A stretch of DNA of 64,000 nt, taken from Bacteroidota bacterium (GTDB lineage: Bacteria > Bacteroidota > Bacteroidia > Bacteroidales > Dysgonomonadaceae). The stretch lies in the NCBI GenBank assembly GCA_023388315.1, contig JAEWGM010000030.1, positions 1 to 64,000 of the forward strand, written 5' to 3'. Within the stretch, counting starts at the first letter, position 1; every line of letters starts with the position of its first letter. The notes under the pieces are model-generated. The model made no database searches. It was not told the DNA's origin and worked only from the letters and a program-made list of their open reading frames with translations. Shown here piece after piece: positions 18,032-27,079 of this stretch. The translations under genes were made by a program, and so were the position numbers.

Positions 18032-18781
18032 TTATTTTGATTTTAATTGAATATTCCTGAATTCTACTTTCATAGGTGGCCCCATATGAAGTTGAAGGCC
18101 AATTAATCCGTTGTTTTTTCTGTACAGTGGGTCGTTATCGAGTACTTCGCTCATTAAAACGCCGTTCACAAAATGTTTCATCGTGTGGCCATCCACTATA
18201 AGGTGGCACGCGTTCCACGAGTTTGATTGGATGTGGCTTTTTAATTCAGTTGCATTGCTTGTTTCCACAATTTCAGACTGTGTCCATACGTTGTTCTCCA
18301 CCAAATCTGAAACCGACAGGTTGCGCAATGAGTCGGGCAGCGGATTCAACACAACCCTTTGTCCTTGATGGGCGATGATGGCGCGGCCGCGCTCTTCGTA
18401 ATTTTGCCCGGTATATACGTTTCTTCCGTCAATATCAAATTGATAGCCTTTGAGCGCGAACGGAATATCGGGAACTTCTTCGCTGCGATAATTAATACCA
18501 CTGTTTCCGTCATCGCTAATGCGGTATTCCAGTTTTAGTTCAAAATTATCGGGTTGTTGGCCGTCAAGAATGAGGAACGTGTTGTGCATTAAACTGTTTT
18601 CGGGTGTGGTTTCGCCGATAAGGATATCGTCCTCAGCGCGCCAAAAATTGGTATCGCCACGCCACCCGTTAAGCGTTTTGCCATCGAAAATGGACGTGAA
18701 CCCGTCATCCGATGTTTTATGCTGACAGCCTTGGGAAATAACCCAAAGAATCAATAAGGCGGAGAGATAGATTTTTTTCAT
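18032..18781 (-). CDS. DUF1080 / 3-keto-disaccharide hydrolase family lipoprotein
   Basis: A 249-aa lipoprotein (lipobox ISQGC) with a concanavalin-like DUF1080 domain, the fold of 3-keto-disaccharide hydrolases and related glycan-binding proteins. Family marks are FTSIFDGKTLNGWRG at the start of the domain, GNSGINYRS in the middle, and IGLQLHMGPPMKVEFRNI at the end. The start is the ATG at 18781 (MKKIYLSALL); a 22-residue upstream extension lacks signal-peptide logic. A TAnnTTTG box on this strand (18797-18804) lies just upstream. It heads the operon with the beta-mannosidase. Hydrolase versus binding role is unproven. Confidence 0.88.
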   Translation of the reverse strand: MKKIYLSALLILWVISQGCQHKTSDDGFTSIFDGKTLNGWRGDTNFWRAEDDILIGETTPENSLMHNTFLILDGQQPDNFELKLEYRISDDGNSGINYRSEEVPDIPFALKGYQFDIDGRNVYTGQNYEERGRAIIAHQGQRVVLNPLPDSLRNLSVSDLVENNVWTQSEIVETSNATELKSHIQSNSWNACHLIVDGHTMKHFVNGVLMSEVLDNDPLYRKNNGLIGLQLHMGPPMKVEFRNIQLKSK

Positions 18782-18888
18782 CAAAATTTTTATTTGCAAA
18801 TTTAGTAAATAAACAGCAACTAATGCCATACAGGCGGTGTTATTCAACGCCTTTTTGAGGAAGCATTTTTACTGTCGATGAAAAATCG

Positions 18889-18896
18889 TACTTTTG
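18889..18896 (+). promoter_or_regulatory. -7 promoter box for the PH-domain operon
   Basis: TACTTTTG matches the Bacteroidota -7 consensus TAnnTTTG and lies 27 bp before the ATG at 18923. It sits inside the reading frame that would begin at 18878, which argues that translation starts at 18923. I see no clear -33 TTTG at the right spacing. Confidence 0.5.
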
Positions 18897-18922
18897 TGGT
18901 TTACTCTTTTGAATTCATTGCT

Positions 18923-19441
18923 ATGGCATTTTCCAATCAACAATTAGACCTGACACAACTTCCCAAAACAGAAGAAATTGCATATATTCCGGTCGAGAAA
19001 AAATACGTAAACGTCCTCTATATCAAATACATTGTTTTATGTGGAATTCCACTTGTGGCCTCTTTTGTAGCAAGCTTTTTGATGAAAGATTATAGACTGG
19101 AATTGTTGTGTGTGGGCATTTTCTTTTTCATATTGCTGATTGCTATGATGTTGCTTACCCGAAAAATATACGTGTTTAGAGGATACGCGCTAAGAGAAAA
19201 CGATGTGTGTTCGCGCAAAGGCATAATTTTTAATAAATACACTTCGGTGCCGTTCCGCCGCATTCAGCACATTTCGGTGGAACAGGGGTTATTTTCTAGA
19301 TGGTTTGGATTGGCAGCGCTTAACGTGTACTCCGCCGCAGGAACCAAGAACGATTTTGTAATTAACGGAATCACCAAACAACGTGCCGACGAAATGAAAC
19401 ATTTCATCCTTGAAACAATAAAAGACGATGAAACCAATTGA
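18923..19441 (+). CDS. PH domain-containing membrane protein (YdbS-like)
   Basis: A 172-aa membrane protein with two adjacent hydrophobic segments (about 35-55 and 60-78) followed by one bacterial pleckstrin-homology domain of the bPH2 type. The hallmark is VPFRRIQHISVEQGLFSRWFG, then LNVYSAAG. I prefer the ATG at 18923 to the one at 18878 because a -7 promoter box lies between them. The gene overlaps the next PH-domain gene by 14 bp, the usual ydbS-ydbT pairing. In Bacillus these proteins protect against certain bacteriocins and envelope stress; a similar role here is inferred by family only. Confidence 0.87.
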   Translation: MAFSNQQLDLTQLPKTEEIAYIPVEKKYVNVLYIKYIVLCGIPLVASFVASFLMKDYRLELLCVGIFFFILLIAMMLLTRKIYVFRGYALRENDVCSRKGIIFNKYTSVPFRRIQHISVEQGLFSRWFGLAALNVYSAAGTKNDFVINGITKQRADEMKHFILETIKDDETN

Positions 19442-20903
19442 TTTCACAGTTGAAAACAGGCTTCCCTTGCCCGCTGTATTTTTTCTGATCATCGTGAGCA
19501 TACGAAAAATCATTAAAGGGTTTTGGGCTATTGGAGTGGTTTTTTTGGCGCAGGAATGGCGAAATCAATTGGGGTTCATCATAAAAATAGGGTTGGCACT
19601 TTTGTTGGTAGTTTTTATCGCCATCATCAGAGGAGTGTTGTTGTATGTGAGTTTCAACTACGTAGTGAAAAACGGGGAGCTTATCGTAAAAAAAGGCGTG
19701 CTCAACAAAACGGTGCTTACCATTCCGTTGCAACGCATTCAAAACATTAGCATTACGCAAGGATTTTGGCAGCAACTGCTTCATATTACTACGCTTAGCG
19801 TGGATACTGCCGGCAGTGGCGAAAAGGAAATGGAAATTTATCTTGACACGGAAACTTCCAACGCGTTGAAAAATTTTCTGAAAAAATCGCGCGCCGCGGT
19901 AATGGATAACGATTCATCATTTACCGAACTCGAAGTACCAATAACGGAAGAAACAGAGCAACAAAAATACGTTTATTCAGCCACGCAACTCGCTGTGGCG
20001 GCTATTAGCCGAAACCACATCAAAGGGTTGGGCATTTTCATCGCGGTGGTGTATGCTTTTATTTCGCAATTGGGCGAAATGGTGATGCAAAGAATTTTGG
20101 ACACCGTGGAACCTGTGATGCTCGCCAACCATTCGGTCCAGTACTGGATTTTTGTTGTTTTTTCGGTGTTTTTCCTGAGTGTGGTAGTTAATTTTGTGCA
20201 TATCTGCCTCAAATACTACGATTTAACAATCGTCCTTTACAATGACAGAATAAAATACAGCGGCGGATTGATAAAGAAAATGGAGAAAATTATCAATCTC
20301 GACAAAATTCAAATCATTCGTGAAACCACCAATCTGTTGGAAAAAATGTTGAATGTTTCATCGATGCGGTTATTGCAATTTCTCACTTTCGGTAAAGAAG
20401 CAAAAAGCGAAGTAATCTTTAACATTCCCGGTTTCCTTCACAGTAAAGAACTTACACAGAAAATTTATCCCGGCTTTGCCGAAGAAGAATTTTCCCATTA
20501 TTACCCGCAAAAAAATTACTTATACAGAAACGTTAATTTTTATGCGTTGTATCCCGCATTAGCCATTGGTTTAACCGCTTTTATTGATCTTAATATGCTT
20601 TGGGTGACTTTGTTGTGGTTGATTATCGGTTCGGTTTGCGCCTATTTTCGGTTCAAAAAAAGCAACGCGAAAATAGGAGACGAATATATCGTAGTTTCAT
20701 CGGGAATGTTGGGCGATATCACCAACACCATAAAAATAAAAAACATTCAGGCCGTTACCTTAAAACAATCCATTTTTCAAAAACGACGAAAAACCGCTTC
20801 AATCATCATCGCCACCCGATGGGACCACTTAACCATTCCTTTTGTGAAAGAAACCGCCGCCAAAGACATTTGTGATTATTTGTTGTACAAAATTGAAGCT
20901 TGA
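19428..20903 (+). CDS. PH domain-containing membrane protein (YdbT-like)
   Basis: A 491-aa membrane protein with three bPH2 domains, each led by hydrophobic segments. The repeated hallmark is seen as IPLQRIQNISITQGFWQQ (about 98-116), INLDKIQIIRETTNLLEK (about 287-304) and IKIKNIQAVTLKQSIFQK (about 438-455). The membrane pairs lie near 15-40/50-75, 200-220/235-260 and 365-405. It partners the preceding single-PH protein, with which it overlaps by 14 bp. Family members are envelope-stress proteins of unclear mechanism. Confidence 0.88.
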   Translation: MKPIDFTVENRLPLPAVFFLIIVSIRKIIKGFWAIGVVFLAQEWRNQLGFIIKIGLALLLVVFIAIIRGVLLYVSFNYVVKNGELIVKKGVLNKTVLTIPLQRIQNISITQGFWQQLLHITTLSVDTAGSGEKEMEIYLDTETSNALKNFLKKSRAAVMDNDSSFTELEVPITEETEQQKYVYSATQLAVAAISRNHIKGLGIFIAVVYAFISQLGEMVMQRILDTVEPVMLANHSVQYWIFVVFSVFFLSVVVNFVHICLKYYDLTIVLYNDRIKYSGGLIKKMEKIINLDKIQIIRETTNLLEKMLNVSSMRLLQFLTFGKEAKSEVIFNIPGFLHSKELTQKIYPGFAEEEFSHYYPQKNYLYRNVNFYALYPALAIGLTAFIDLNMLWVTLLWLIIGSVCAYFRFKKSNAKIGDEYIVVSSGMLGDITNTIKIKNIQAVTLKQSIFQKRRKTASIIIATRWDHLTIPFVKETAAKDICDYLLYKIEA

Positions 20904-20905
20904 AC

Positions 20906-20938
20906 TTTGTGAAAAAACAGTTGCTTTTTGTATATTTG
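20906..20938 (+). promoter_or_regulatory. Promoter for the acyltransferase gene
   Basis: A TTTG at 20906-20909 and TATATTTG at 20931-20938 are separated by 21 bp, a close match to the Bacteroidota -33/-7 promoter. The acyltransferase ATG follows 42 bp later. The -33 box overlaps the end of the PH-domain gene region, so the acyltransferase can be expressed on its own. Confidence 0.65.
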
Positions 20939-20980
20939 CCCGCTTAAAAAATCGTCCGATTAAAAGCAAATCTCACTTCT

Positions 20981-22129
20981 ATGTCAATTACAAAAACTTC
21001 TTCTTCCGCGTTTGCCGACTCAAAGCCTCATTATCACATACTAAACGGATTGCGCGGTGTGGCAGCGCTGATGGTCATTTGGTACCACGTGTTTGAAGCC
21101 TTCGCCACCACTCCTTTCGACCAAAAGTTTAACCACGGATATTTAGCCGTGGACTTCTTTTTCATTCTCTCGGGATTCGTAATTGGGTATGCCTACGATG
21201 ACCGATGGAATAAAATGGGCATAAAAGATTTCTTTAAACGGCGGTTGATTCGCCTGCATCCGATGATTATTTTGGGAACCGTATTTGGCGTTATCACCTT
21301 TCTCATTCAGGGAAGCGAGCAATGGGACGGAACCAAGGTTTCGCTTTCTATGGTGATGCTGGCCATGCTGCTGCATCTTTTTCTTATTCCCGCCACGCCT
21401 GGCAGCGGCGCCGAAGTTCGTGGAAACGGTGAGATGTTTCCGTTGAATGGCCCTTCATGGTCGTTGTTTTTTGAATATATCGGCAATATTTTTTACGCGC
21501 TTTTTTTGCGAAAATTATCCACTAAGGCGCTCGCGGCGGTGGTTACCGTATCCGGAATTGGGTTGGCGTCGTATGCCGTTTTCAATCTTTCGGGTTACGG
21601 CCATTTGGGCGTGGGCTGGTCGCTGGCCGATAACAACCTGCTTGGTGGCTCCTTGCGGTTAATGTTTGCGTTTTCAGCCGGTTTGCTACTGTCGCGTGTG
21701 TTTAAGCCCGCCAACATTAAAGGCGCTTTTTGGATTTGCAGTTTGGCCATTATTGTGTTGCTTTCTATGCCCTACATTGGCAATGAAGAAAAGATGTGGA
21801 TGAACGGTTTGTACGATGCCCTTTGCACCATTTTGGTGTTTCCCGCGCTTGTTTTTTGGGGTGCTTCAGGAAAAATAAAAGGCGAATTTTCCGCGAAAAT
21901 GTGTAAGTTTTTAGGCGATATATCGTATCCGCTTTACATTATTCATTATCCGTTTATGTACTTGTTTTACTGGTGGATATGGAAAAATGAACTGACTTTC
22001 TCGCAAACGTGGCCTATGGCGTTGCTGCTGTTCTTCGGCAATAGTTTGTTGGCTTACATCTGCTTGAAACTTTACGATGAACCTGTTCGTAAGTATTTAA
22101 CAAAACGCTTCCTGTTGGTGAAAAAATAG
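20981..22129 (+). CDS. Acyltransferase 3 family membrane protein (OafA/YrhL type)
   Basis: A 382-aa integral membrane acyltransferase with about ten membrane segments. Family marks are LNGLRGVAALMVIWYHVFEA (first helix, with the conserved Arg and His), YLAVDFFFILSGFVIGYAY, RRLIRLHPM, and the late GDISYPLYIIHYPF motif. Such proteins O-acetylate or acylate surface sugars, peptidoglycan or small molecules. It has its own promoter and no obvious partner, so the substrate is unknown. Confidence 0.9.
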   Translation: MSITKTSSSAFADSKPHYHILNGLRGVAALMVIWYHVFEAFATTPFDQKFNHGYLAVDFFFILSGFVIGYAYDDRWNKMGIKDFFKRRLIRLHPMIILGTVFGVITFLIQGSEQWDGTKVSLSMVMLAMLLHLFLIPATPGSGAEVRGNGEMFPLNGPSWSLFFEYIGNIFYALFLRKLSTKALAAVVTVSGIGLASYAVFNLSGYGHLGVGWSLADNNLLGGSLRLMFAFSAGLLLSRVFKPANIKGAFWICSLAIIVLLSMPYIGNEEKMWMNGLYDALCTILVFPALVFWGASGKIKGEFSAKMCKFLGDISYPLYIIHYPFMYLFYWWIWKNELTFSQTWPMALLLFFGNSLLAYICLKLYDEPVRKYLTKRFLLVKK

Positions 22130-22229
22130 GTTGTCCGCCTCGGCAAGTTACGTTTTTCTGTTTACAAAATGACAGTTATTTTGTAAATAAAATGTATTTT
22201 TGTGTTACTGATTAGATTTTAGGCGATAA

Positions 22230-24380
22230 ATGAACGTAACTCCCGATATAAACACACTTCACAGGCAATTGTATTTGTTTTTGCGCAAAAAATACAGTTG
22301 CGCAGAAGTAGCTGTGCTTAAGAAGTGGGCTTTGCAAAGCGATTCGATAGAGACGGACTTGAAAATCGCGGGCATTGCGGTGAACGAAATAGGATTGAAC
22401 CAACCCGTGGTTTGCGCCGTTTTGTTGCATAACCCATTGCTTCACGAGAAAATATCGCTTGAGGAGGTAAGAAAAACGTTGGGCGAAGAAGTTGCCACCA
22501 TTTTGCACGGATTGCAAAAAGTGAATAGCATAAGCGAAAAAAAATCGTCCGTAGAATCCGAAAACTACATCAAACTTTTACTCTCCATTGCCGAAGATAT
22601 TCGTGTGGTTTTCATTTTATTGGCGCAACAGTTGTTGCTGATGCGCGATGCGAAAAACACCTCGCCCGAAACGCGGTTGAAATACTCTGTGGAATCCACC
22701 TATCTTTACGCGCCGCTGGCGCACAGGCTGGGTTTGTATGCCATTAAATCGGAATTGGAAGACCTTTCGCTGAAATATACCGACAGGCAAACGTATGATT
22801 ATATCGCGCGTAAATTGAACGAAACCAAGCGTTCTCGCGATAAATACATCGAGGAATTTATTGAGCCGGTAAAAGAGCGGCTGCAAAATACCAACCTTAC
22901 ATACGATATTAAAGGACGTACCAAATCAATTCACTCCATCAACAACAAACTCAAAAAGCAAAAAATTGAGTTTGAGAGCATTTACGATTTGTTTGCCATT
23001 CGCATTATTTTGGACTCGCCACCCGAAATGGAAAAAGCGCATTGCTGGCAGGTCTATTCCATTATTACCGATATGTATCAGCCCAACCCCAAGCGGCTCA
23101 AAGACTGGCTTTCCATCCCCAAAAGCAACGGATATGAATCGTTGCACATCACTGTAATGGGGCCGAATTCAAAATGGGTGGAAGTTCAAATTCGCACACG
23201 CCGCATGGATGAAATTGCCGAGCGTGGCCTCGCGGCCCACTGGAAATACAAAGGTGTTAAGGGAGAGTCAACGCTCGATAGTTGGCTTACTTCCTTACGC
23301 GAATCGCTCGAAAACAAAGATGTGGATATCAAAGATAAATTAGGCGATTTCAAACTGAATTTATACGATGAGGAAATCTTTGTTTTTACGCCCAAAGGCG
23401 ATTTGTTTAAACTACCCAAAGGTGCCACTGTTCTCGATTTTGCTTTCGCCATTCACACAAAATTGGGCTCAACGTGTGTTTCGGGAAAAGTAAACGGAAA
23501 AAATGTCCCTATCAAGCACTTGCTAAAAAGCGGCGATCAAGTGGCGGTGAACACCTCCTCGCATCAATCGCCTAAGCAAGATTGGCTGAGTTTTGTGGTA
23601 ACGTCAAAAGCTCGGACAAAAATTCGGCAACTGTTGAAAGAAGAAGCCACTAAGCAGGTGGATATTGCCAAAGAAATGTTGTCGCGACGGATGAAAAACC
23701 GCAAAATAGAATTTGACGATCCGTTGCTCATGCAGCTCATAAAAAAGTTAAAATACAAGACCGTTACCGATTTTTATGCCGATATTGCCAATGAAAAATT
23801 AGATGTAAATTGGGTAATTGACCGCTATTTGGAGTTGGGTAATAAAGAGGTGGAGCACAGGGATATGTACGTTGCGACGAGTGCCGATAGTTTTGTGTTG
23901 AAAGACCCTTCGCAAGAATTTCATAGTTCAGACGAACTCATTATCGATCAAAACCTCACCGGTGTGGATTACAGGTTGGCAAAATGCTGCAACCCCATTT
24001 TTGGCGATGAAATCTTTGGATTTGTCTCGTCGCAAGGAATAAAAATTCACAGAATAAATTGTCCCAACGCGCACGATTTGTTTTCCCGTTACGGATATCG
24101 TGTACTCAAAGCTCGCTGGTCGGGGAAAGCGTCGGAAGTAGGTAGTTACACTTCCGTGTTGCGCATCATTGGCAACGACCAGTTGAATATTGTGGCCAAC
24201 CTCATGTCCATTATTTCAAAAGAAAACGGCGTTCAAATGCGCTCCATTTCCATTGATTCAAACGATGGGCTGTTTCAAGGAAACATAGCCGTGATGCTGG
24301 CCAACACATCCATGTTGGAGCAACTGATAAAAAAACTGAAAGCGGTAAAAGGGGTTAAATCGGTAACCAGGTTAAATTAA
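22230..24380 (+). CDS. RelA/SpoT homologue, (p)ppGpp synthetase with degenerate hydrolase domain
   Basis: Long stringent-response protein (716 aa) on the cytoplasmic side. Domains: N-terminal HD region (about 1-150), synthetase (about 225-345), TGS (about 385-450), zinc-finger region with Cys-Cys near 580, and C-terminal ACT (about 645-716). The HD active site looks dead: the HD pair is His67-Asn68, the first metal His is replaced in DLKIAGIAV, and the usual KLADRLHNMR reads LLAQQLLLMR. The synthetase keeps YDLFAIRI and SNGYESLH, and carries an RLKD motif at 289-292, the RxKD form usual in bifunctional Rel/SpoT rather than the ExDD of RelA. So it is probably synthetase-only; a separate hydrolase must exist elsewhere. 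Confidence 0.93.
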   Translation: MNVTPDINTLHRQLYLFLRKKYSCAEVAVLKKWALQSDSIETDLKIAGIAVNEIGLNQPVVCAVLLHNPLLHEKISLEEVRKTLGEEVATILHGLQKVNSISEKKSSVESENYIKLLLSIAEDIRVVFILLAQQLLLMRDAKNTSPETRLKYSVESTYLYAPLAHRLGLYAIKSELEDLSLKYTDRQTYDYIARKLNETKRSRDKYIEEFIEPVKERLQNTNLTYDIKGRTKSIHSINNKLKKQKIEFESIYDLFAIRIILDSPPEMEKAHCWQVYSIITDMYQPNPKRLKDWLSIPKSNGYESLHITVMGPNSKWVEVQIRTRRMDEIAERGLAAHWKYKGVKGESTLDSWLTSLRESLENKDVDIKDKLGDFKLNLYDEEIFVFTPKGDLFKLPKGATVLDFAFAIHTKLGSTCVSGKVNGKNVPIKHLLKSGDQVAVNTSSHQSPKQDWLSFVVTSKARTKIRQLLKEEATKQVDIAKEMLSRRMKNRKIEFDDPLLMQLIKKLKYKTVTDFYADIANEKLDVNWVIDRYLELGNKEVEHRDMYVATSADSFVLKDPSQEFHSSDELIIDQNLTGVDYRLAKCCNPIFGDEIFGFVSSQGIKIHRINCPNAHDLFSRYGYRVLKARWSGKASEVGSYTSVLRIIGNDQLNIVANLMSIISKENGVQMRSISIDSNDGLFQGNIAVMLANTSMLEQLIKKLKAVKGVKSVTRLN

Positions 24381-24742
24381 AGAGCCTGTAGCAAATGCTG
24401 AACGTAATCGCGTTCAAAATCCTGAGGGCGAAGCACTTCATCGCCATATTTAATCAAATCAATATCAATAATCACTTTGCCCAACGCTTTATCTTTAGGC
24501 GACCTTCCCATAGCATGTTCCACCAGTTTTAGCTTGCTAATGATTTCTTCGGGCGAAAGTTCCGATTGAAATACGCCTAAAATATTCCGAAACGGGAACA
24601 GGTATTTCTCGTCATAAGGTTCAGACATCACCGATTCTGTGAATGAAATGTCGGGAAAACAATGCGTCAGCATCCGGCGTGCTTTGTCTATATTGTTCTT
24701 TGAATATATATTTGATCCTATACTTAATAATATGGTTTGCAT
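24377..24742 (-). CDS. folK: HPPK-like 2-amino-4-hydroxy-6-hydroxymethyldihydropteridine pyrophosphokinase
   Basis: Folate-pathway kinase that pyrophosphorylates 6-hydroxymethyl-dihydropterin. The 121-aa product shows the ILLSIGSNI start, VEHAMGRSPKDK, and the metal-binding Asp pair in IIDIDLIKYG. It is shorter than the usual 150-160 aa and lacks the tail after the HPPK core motif (RPHPR-like), ending soon after DFERDYV. It may be a compact lineage-specific form or a divergent paralogue. Its stop overlaps the rel stop by 3 nt in convergent orientation, leaving no room for a terminator between them. Confidence 0.75.
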   Translation of the reverse strand: MQTILLSIGSNIYSKNNIDKARRMLTHCFPDISFTESVMSEPYDEKYLFPFRNILGVFQSELSPEEIISKLKLVEHAMGRSPKDKALGKVIIDIDLIKYGDEVLRPQDFERDYVQHLLQAL

Positions 24743-24918
24743 AATAATTCCTTAAAAATCGCAATTAAAACTGCTGTTCTGTTTTCAAATTTCATTTGCT
24801 TTGGCAGATTCTGTAACAAATGGTTCACGATATTTGTAAATGCAAATATACACATTTTTGAATAAAATGAGATATAAAAAACAAAAACGATTATCTTTGT
24901 TTCTTAAACCTGTTAAAA

Positions 24919-26301
24919 ATGAAAAATATAAAATCCATAGTACTCTTTGTTTTTGTGTCGCTTTGTGTGCACTTGGCGGCTCAAACCGAAAAACCTTTGG
25001 TGTACAAAATAAATATTAAAGAAAACATTGGGAGCACCACGTGGATCTATTTACAGAATGGGTTGCATGAAGCTTCGCAAAAAAATGCCGATTGTGTGCT
25101 GCTGCATATGAATACGTATGGCGGCGGCGTTGCCGAAGCCGATTCCATGCGCACCGCCATTTTAAATTACCCACGGCCTGTGTATGTGTTTATTGATAAC
25201 AACGCCGCGTCGGCTGGCGCGTTAATCTCCATTGCATGCGACAGCATTTTTATGCGAAACAGCTCCTCCATTGGTGCTGCCACCGTGGTGAGCGGCGGCG
25301 ATGGCAGCGTGGCGCCCGATAAATACCAATCGTATATGCGTGCCACGATGCGTGCCACGGCCGAAAGCCACGGCAAAGATTCCACCATTCAAAACGGTGA
25401 GGTGTATTATCATTGGAAACGCGATCCCAAAGTTGCGGAAGCTATGGTGGACGAGAAAACCGTTATTCCCGGCTTTGCCGATTCCACCCAAGTGCTCACC
25501 CTCACAGCGGCTCAAGCGGTGGAACTGGGTTATTGCGACGGCATAGCCGAAAGTGTGCACGAAGTGTTGGTGAACCACTTGGGGTACAGCGATTACGATA
25601 TGGAAACCTATAACCCATCGTTTTACGATAAAATAAAAGGCTTTTTAACCAGCGGCGTTATTCAAGCGTTTCTCATTATGTTCATCATCGGCGGAATATA
25701 TATGGAGTTGCATTCGCCCGGAATTGGCTTCCCCACCGCGGTTGCCATTACAGCGGCCATTCTCTATTTTACACCGCTTTACTTGACCGGATATGCGCAA
25801 AATTGGGAAGTTATTTTGTTTGTTTTAGGATTGATTCTCATCGTTTTCGAGATATTTGTGATTCCTGGCTTTGGCGTAGCCGGCATTTTGGGCGTTATCT
25901 TTATGCTCGTTGGGCTTCTGTTGGCGCTGGTGGGCAATATTCGGTTCAACTTTCGAGGATTGCCCACTCAGGAGTTTTTCCGCGCCTCCATGGTGCTTTT
26001 CGCCGGACTGGGCCTGGGTGTCGGGTTTGTAATATTCATTTCCAATCGCATTGGAAAACCCGGCATACTCAGAAAAGTCGCGCTAAGTGCCAATCAGGAA
26101 GGCTTTTTCTCTGTTCCGATGGAGCCATTGTCGTTGGTGGGGAAAACCGGTGTGGCGTCAACCGTTTTGCGGCCTTCGGGTAGAGTGGTGATTGACGGAA
26201 TGTATTACGACGCCGTTTCATTGAAAGGATTTATTGAACAAGGCGATGAAGTGATGGTGAAACGATATGAGAATTTCCAACTCTATGTGGTGAAAATTTA
26301 A
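24919..26301 (+). CDS. NfeD family membrane-bound serine protease (ClpP-like)
   Basis: Membrane protease of the long NfeD type, 460 aa. A signal peptide (1-21) is followed by a ClpP/crotonase-fold protease domain (about 25-225) with the catalytic Ser98 in NNAASAGALI and the GGG loop in MNTYGGGVAEAD. Four to five membrane segments lie at about 240-385, and a C-terminal NfeD OB-fold domain (about 400-460, GKTGVASTVLRPSG) ends the protein. Such proteases usually act with a stomatin/SPFH partner in membrane quality control; no SPFH gene is adjacent. A TATCTTTG box lies 20 bp upstream. It is followed after 15 bp by kdsB, so probably an operon. Confidence 0.92.
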   Translation: MKNIKSIVLFVFVSLCVHLAAQTEKPLVYKINIKENIGSTTWIYLQNGLHEASQKNADCVLLHMNTYGGGVAEADSMRTAILNYPRPVYVFIDNNAASAGALISIACDSIFMRNSSSIGAATVVSGGDGSVAPDKYQSYMRATMRATAESHGKDSTIQNGEVYYHWKRDPKVAEAMVDEKTVIPGFADSTQVLTLTAAQAVELGYCDGIAESVHEVLVNHLGYSDYDMETYNPSFYDKIKGFLTSGVIQAFLIMFIIGGIYMELHSPGIGFPTAVAITAAILYFTPLYLTGYAQNWEVILFVLGLILIVFEIFVIPGFGVAGILGVIFMLVGLLLALVGNIRFNFRGLPTQEFFRASMVLFAGLGLGVGFVIFISNRIGKPGILRKVALSANQEGFFSVPMEPLSLVGKTGVASTVLRPSGRVVIDGMYYDAVSLKGFIEQGDEVMVKRYENFQLYVVKI

Positions 26302-26316
26302 AACCAAATTTTTGAT

Positions 26317-27072
26317 ATGAAATTTGTAGCCATTATTCCCGCACGCTATGCCTCTACGCGGTTTCCCGGAAAACCTTTAGCGCAGATGGATGGGAAACCG
26401 ATGATACAACGGGTGTATGAACAAGTAAAACAATCGTTGAATGACGTGTATGTAGCTACGGATGATGAGCGTATTTACAACGCGGTAAACGGTTTCGGTG
26501 GCATGGGAATAATGACTTCAGAGAGCCACCAGAGCGGTACCGACCGGTGTCGGGAAGCGGTCTCAAAAATTGACAAAAGTTTTGATGTGGTTTTAAACAT
26601 TCAAGGCGATGAACCATTCATTCAACCGTCACAAATACGCACATTGATGGCTTGCTTCGATTCACCCGATGTGCAATTGGGCACCTTGGTAAAACCATTC
26701 AAAGCTACTGATGGCTTCGATGCTTTGTTTAATGCTTCTGTCCCCAAGGTGGTGCTGAACAAAAAAAACGAAGCCGTTTACTTTAGCCGCTCCATCGTTC
26801 CTTATATTCGCGATTATCCGCATACAGAATGGTTGGAAAAACATACGTTTTACAAACACATCGGTGTTTATGGTTATCGTGCCGATGTGTTAAACGAAAT
26901 CACGGCATTGCCTCAAACTTCGCTCGAAAAAGCCGAATCGCTTGAACAACTTCGGTGGATAGAAAATGGGTATGTTATTAAAGTGGGCATTACGGCGGAA
27001 GAAACCATCGGGATAGATACACCGGAAGACATGGAAAAAGCGCTGGCTTTTTTAAGGAGTATGAACGAGTGA
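26317..27072 (+). CDS. kdsB: 3-deoxy-manno-octulosonate cytidylyltransferase
   Basis: Activates Kdo as CMP-Kdo for lipid A core assembly in the cytoplasm. The 251-aa length is standard. The nucleotide-binding N-terminus IIPARYASTRFPGKPLA is intact, as are VLNIQGDEPFI and the C-terminal IDTPEDMEKA. It shows the organism makes Kdo-containing lipopolysaccharide. It lies 15 bp after the NfeD protease gene on the same strand and is convergent with msrBA. Confidence 0.96.
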   Translation: MKFVAIIPARYASTRFPGKPLAQMDGKPMIQRVYEQVKQSLNDVYVATDDERIYNAVNGFGGMGIMTSESHQSGTDRCREAVSKIDKSFDVVLNIQGDEPFIQPSQIRTLMACFDSPDVQLGTLVKPFKATDGFDALFNASVPKVVLNKKNEAVYFSRSIVPYIRDYPHTEWLEKHTFYKHIGVYGYRADVLNEITALPQTSLEKAESLEQLRWIENGYVIKVGITAEETIGIDTPEDMEKALAFLRSMNE

Positions 27073-27079
27073 AGCATCG

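Noticed and set aside
22891..24380. Possible intact bifunctional SpoT
   Set aside because: The synthetase is intact but HD, KLADRLHNMR-like and first-His positions are all altered, so hydrolase function is unlikely.
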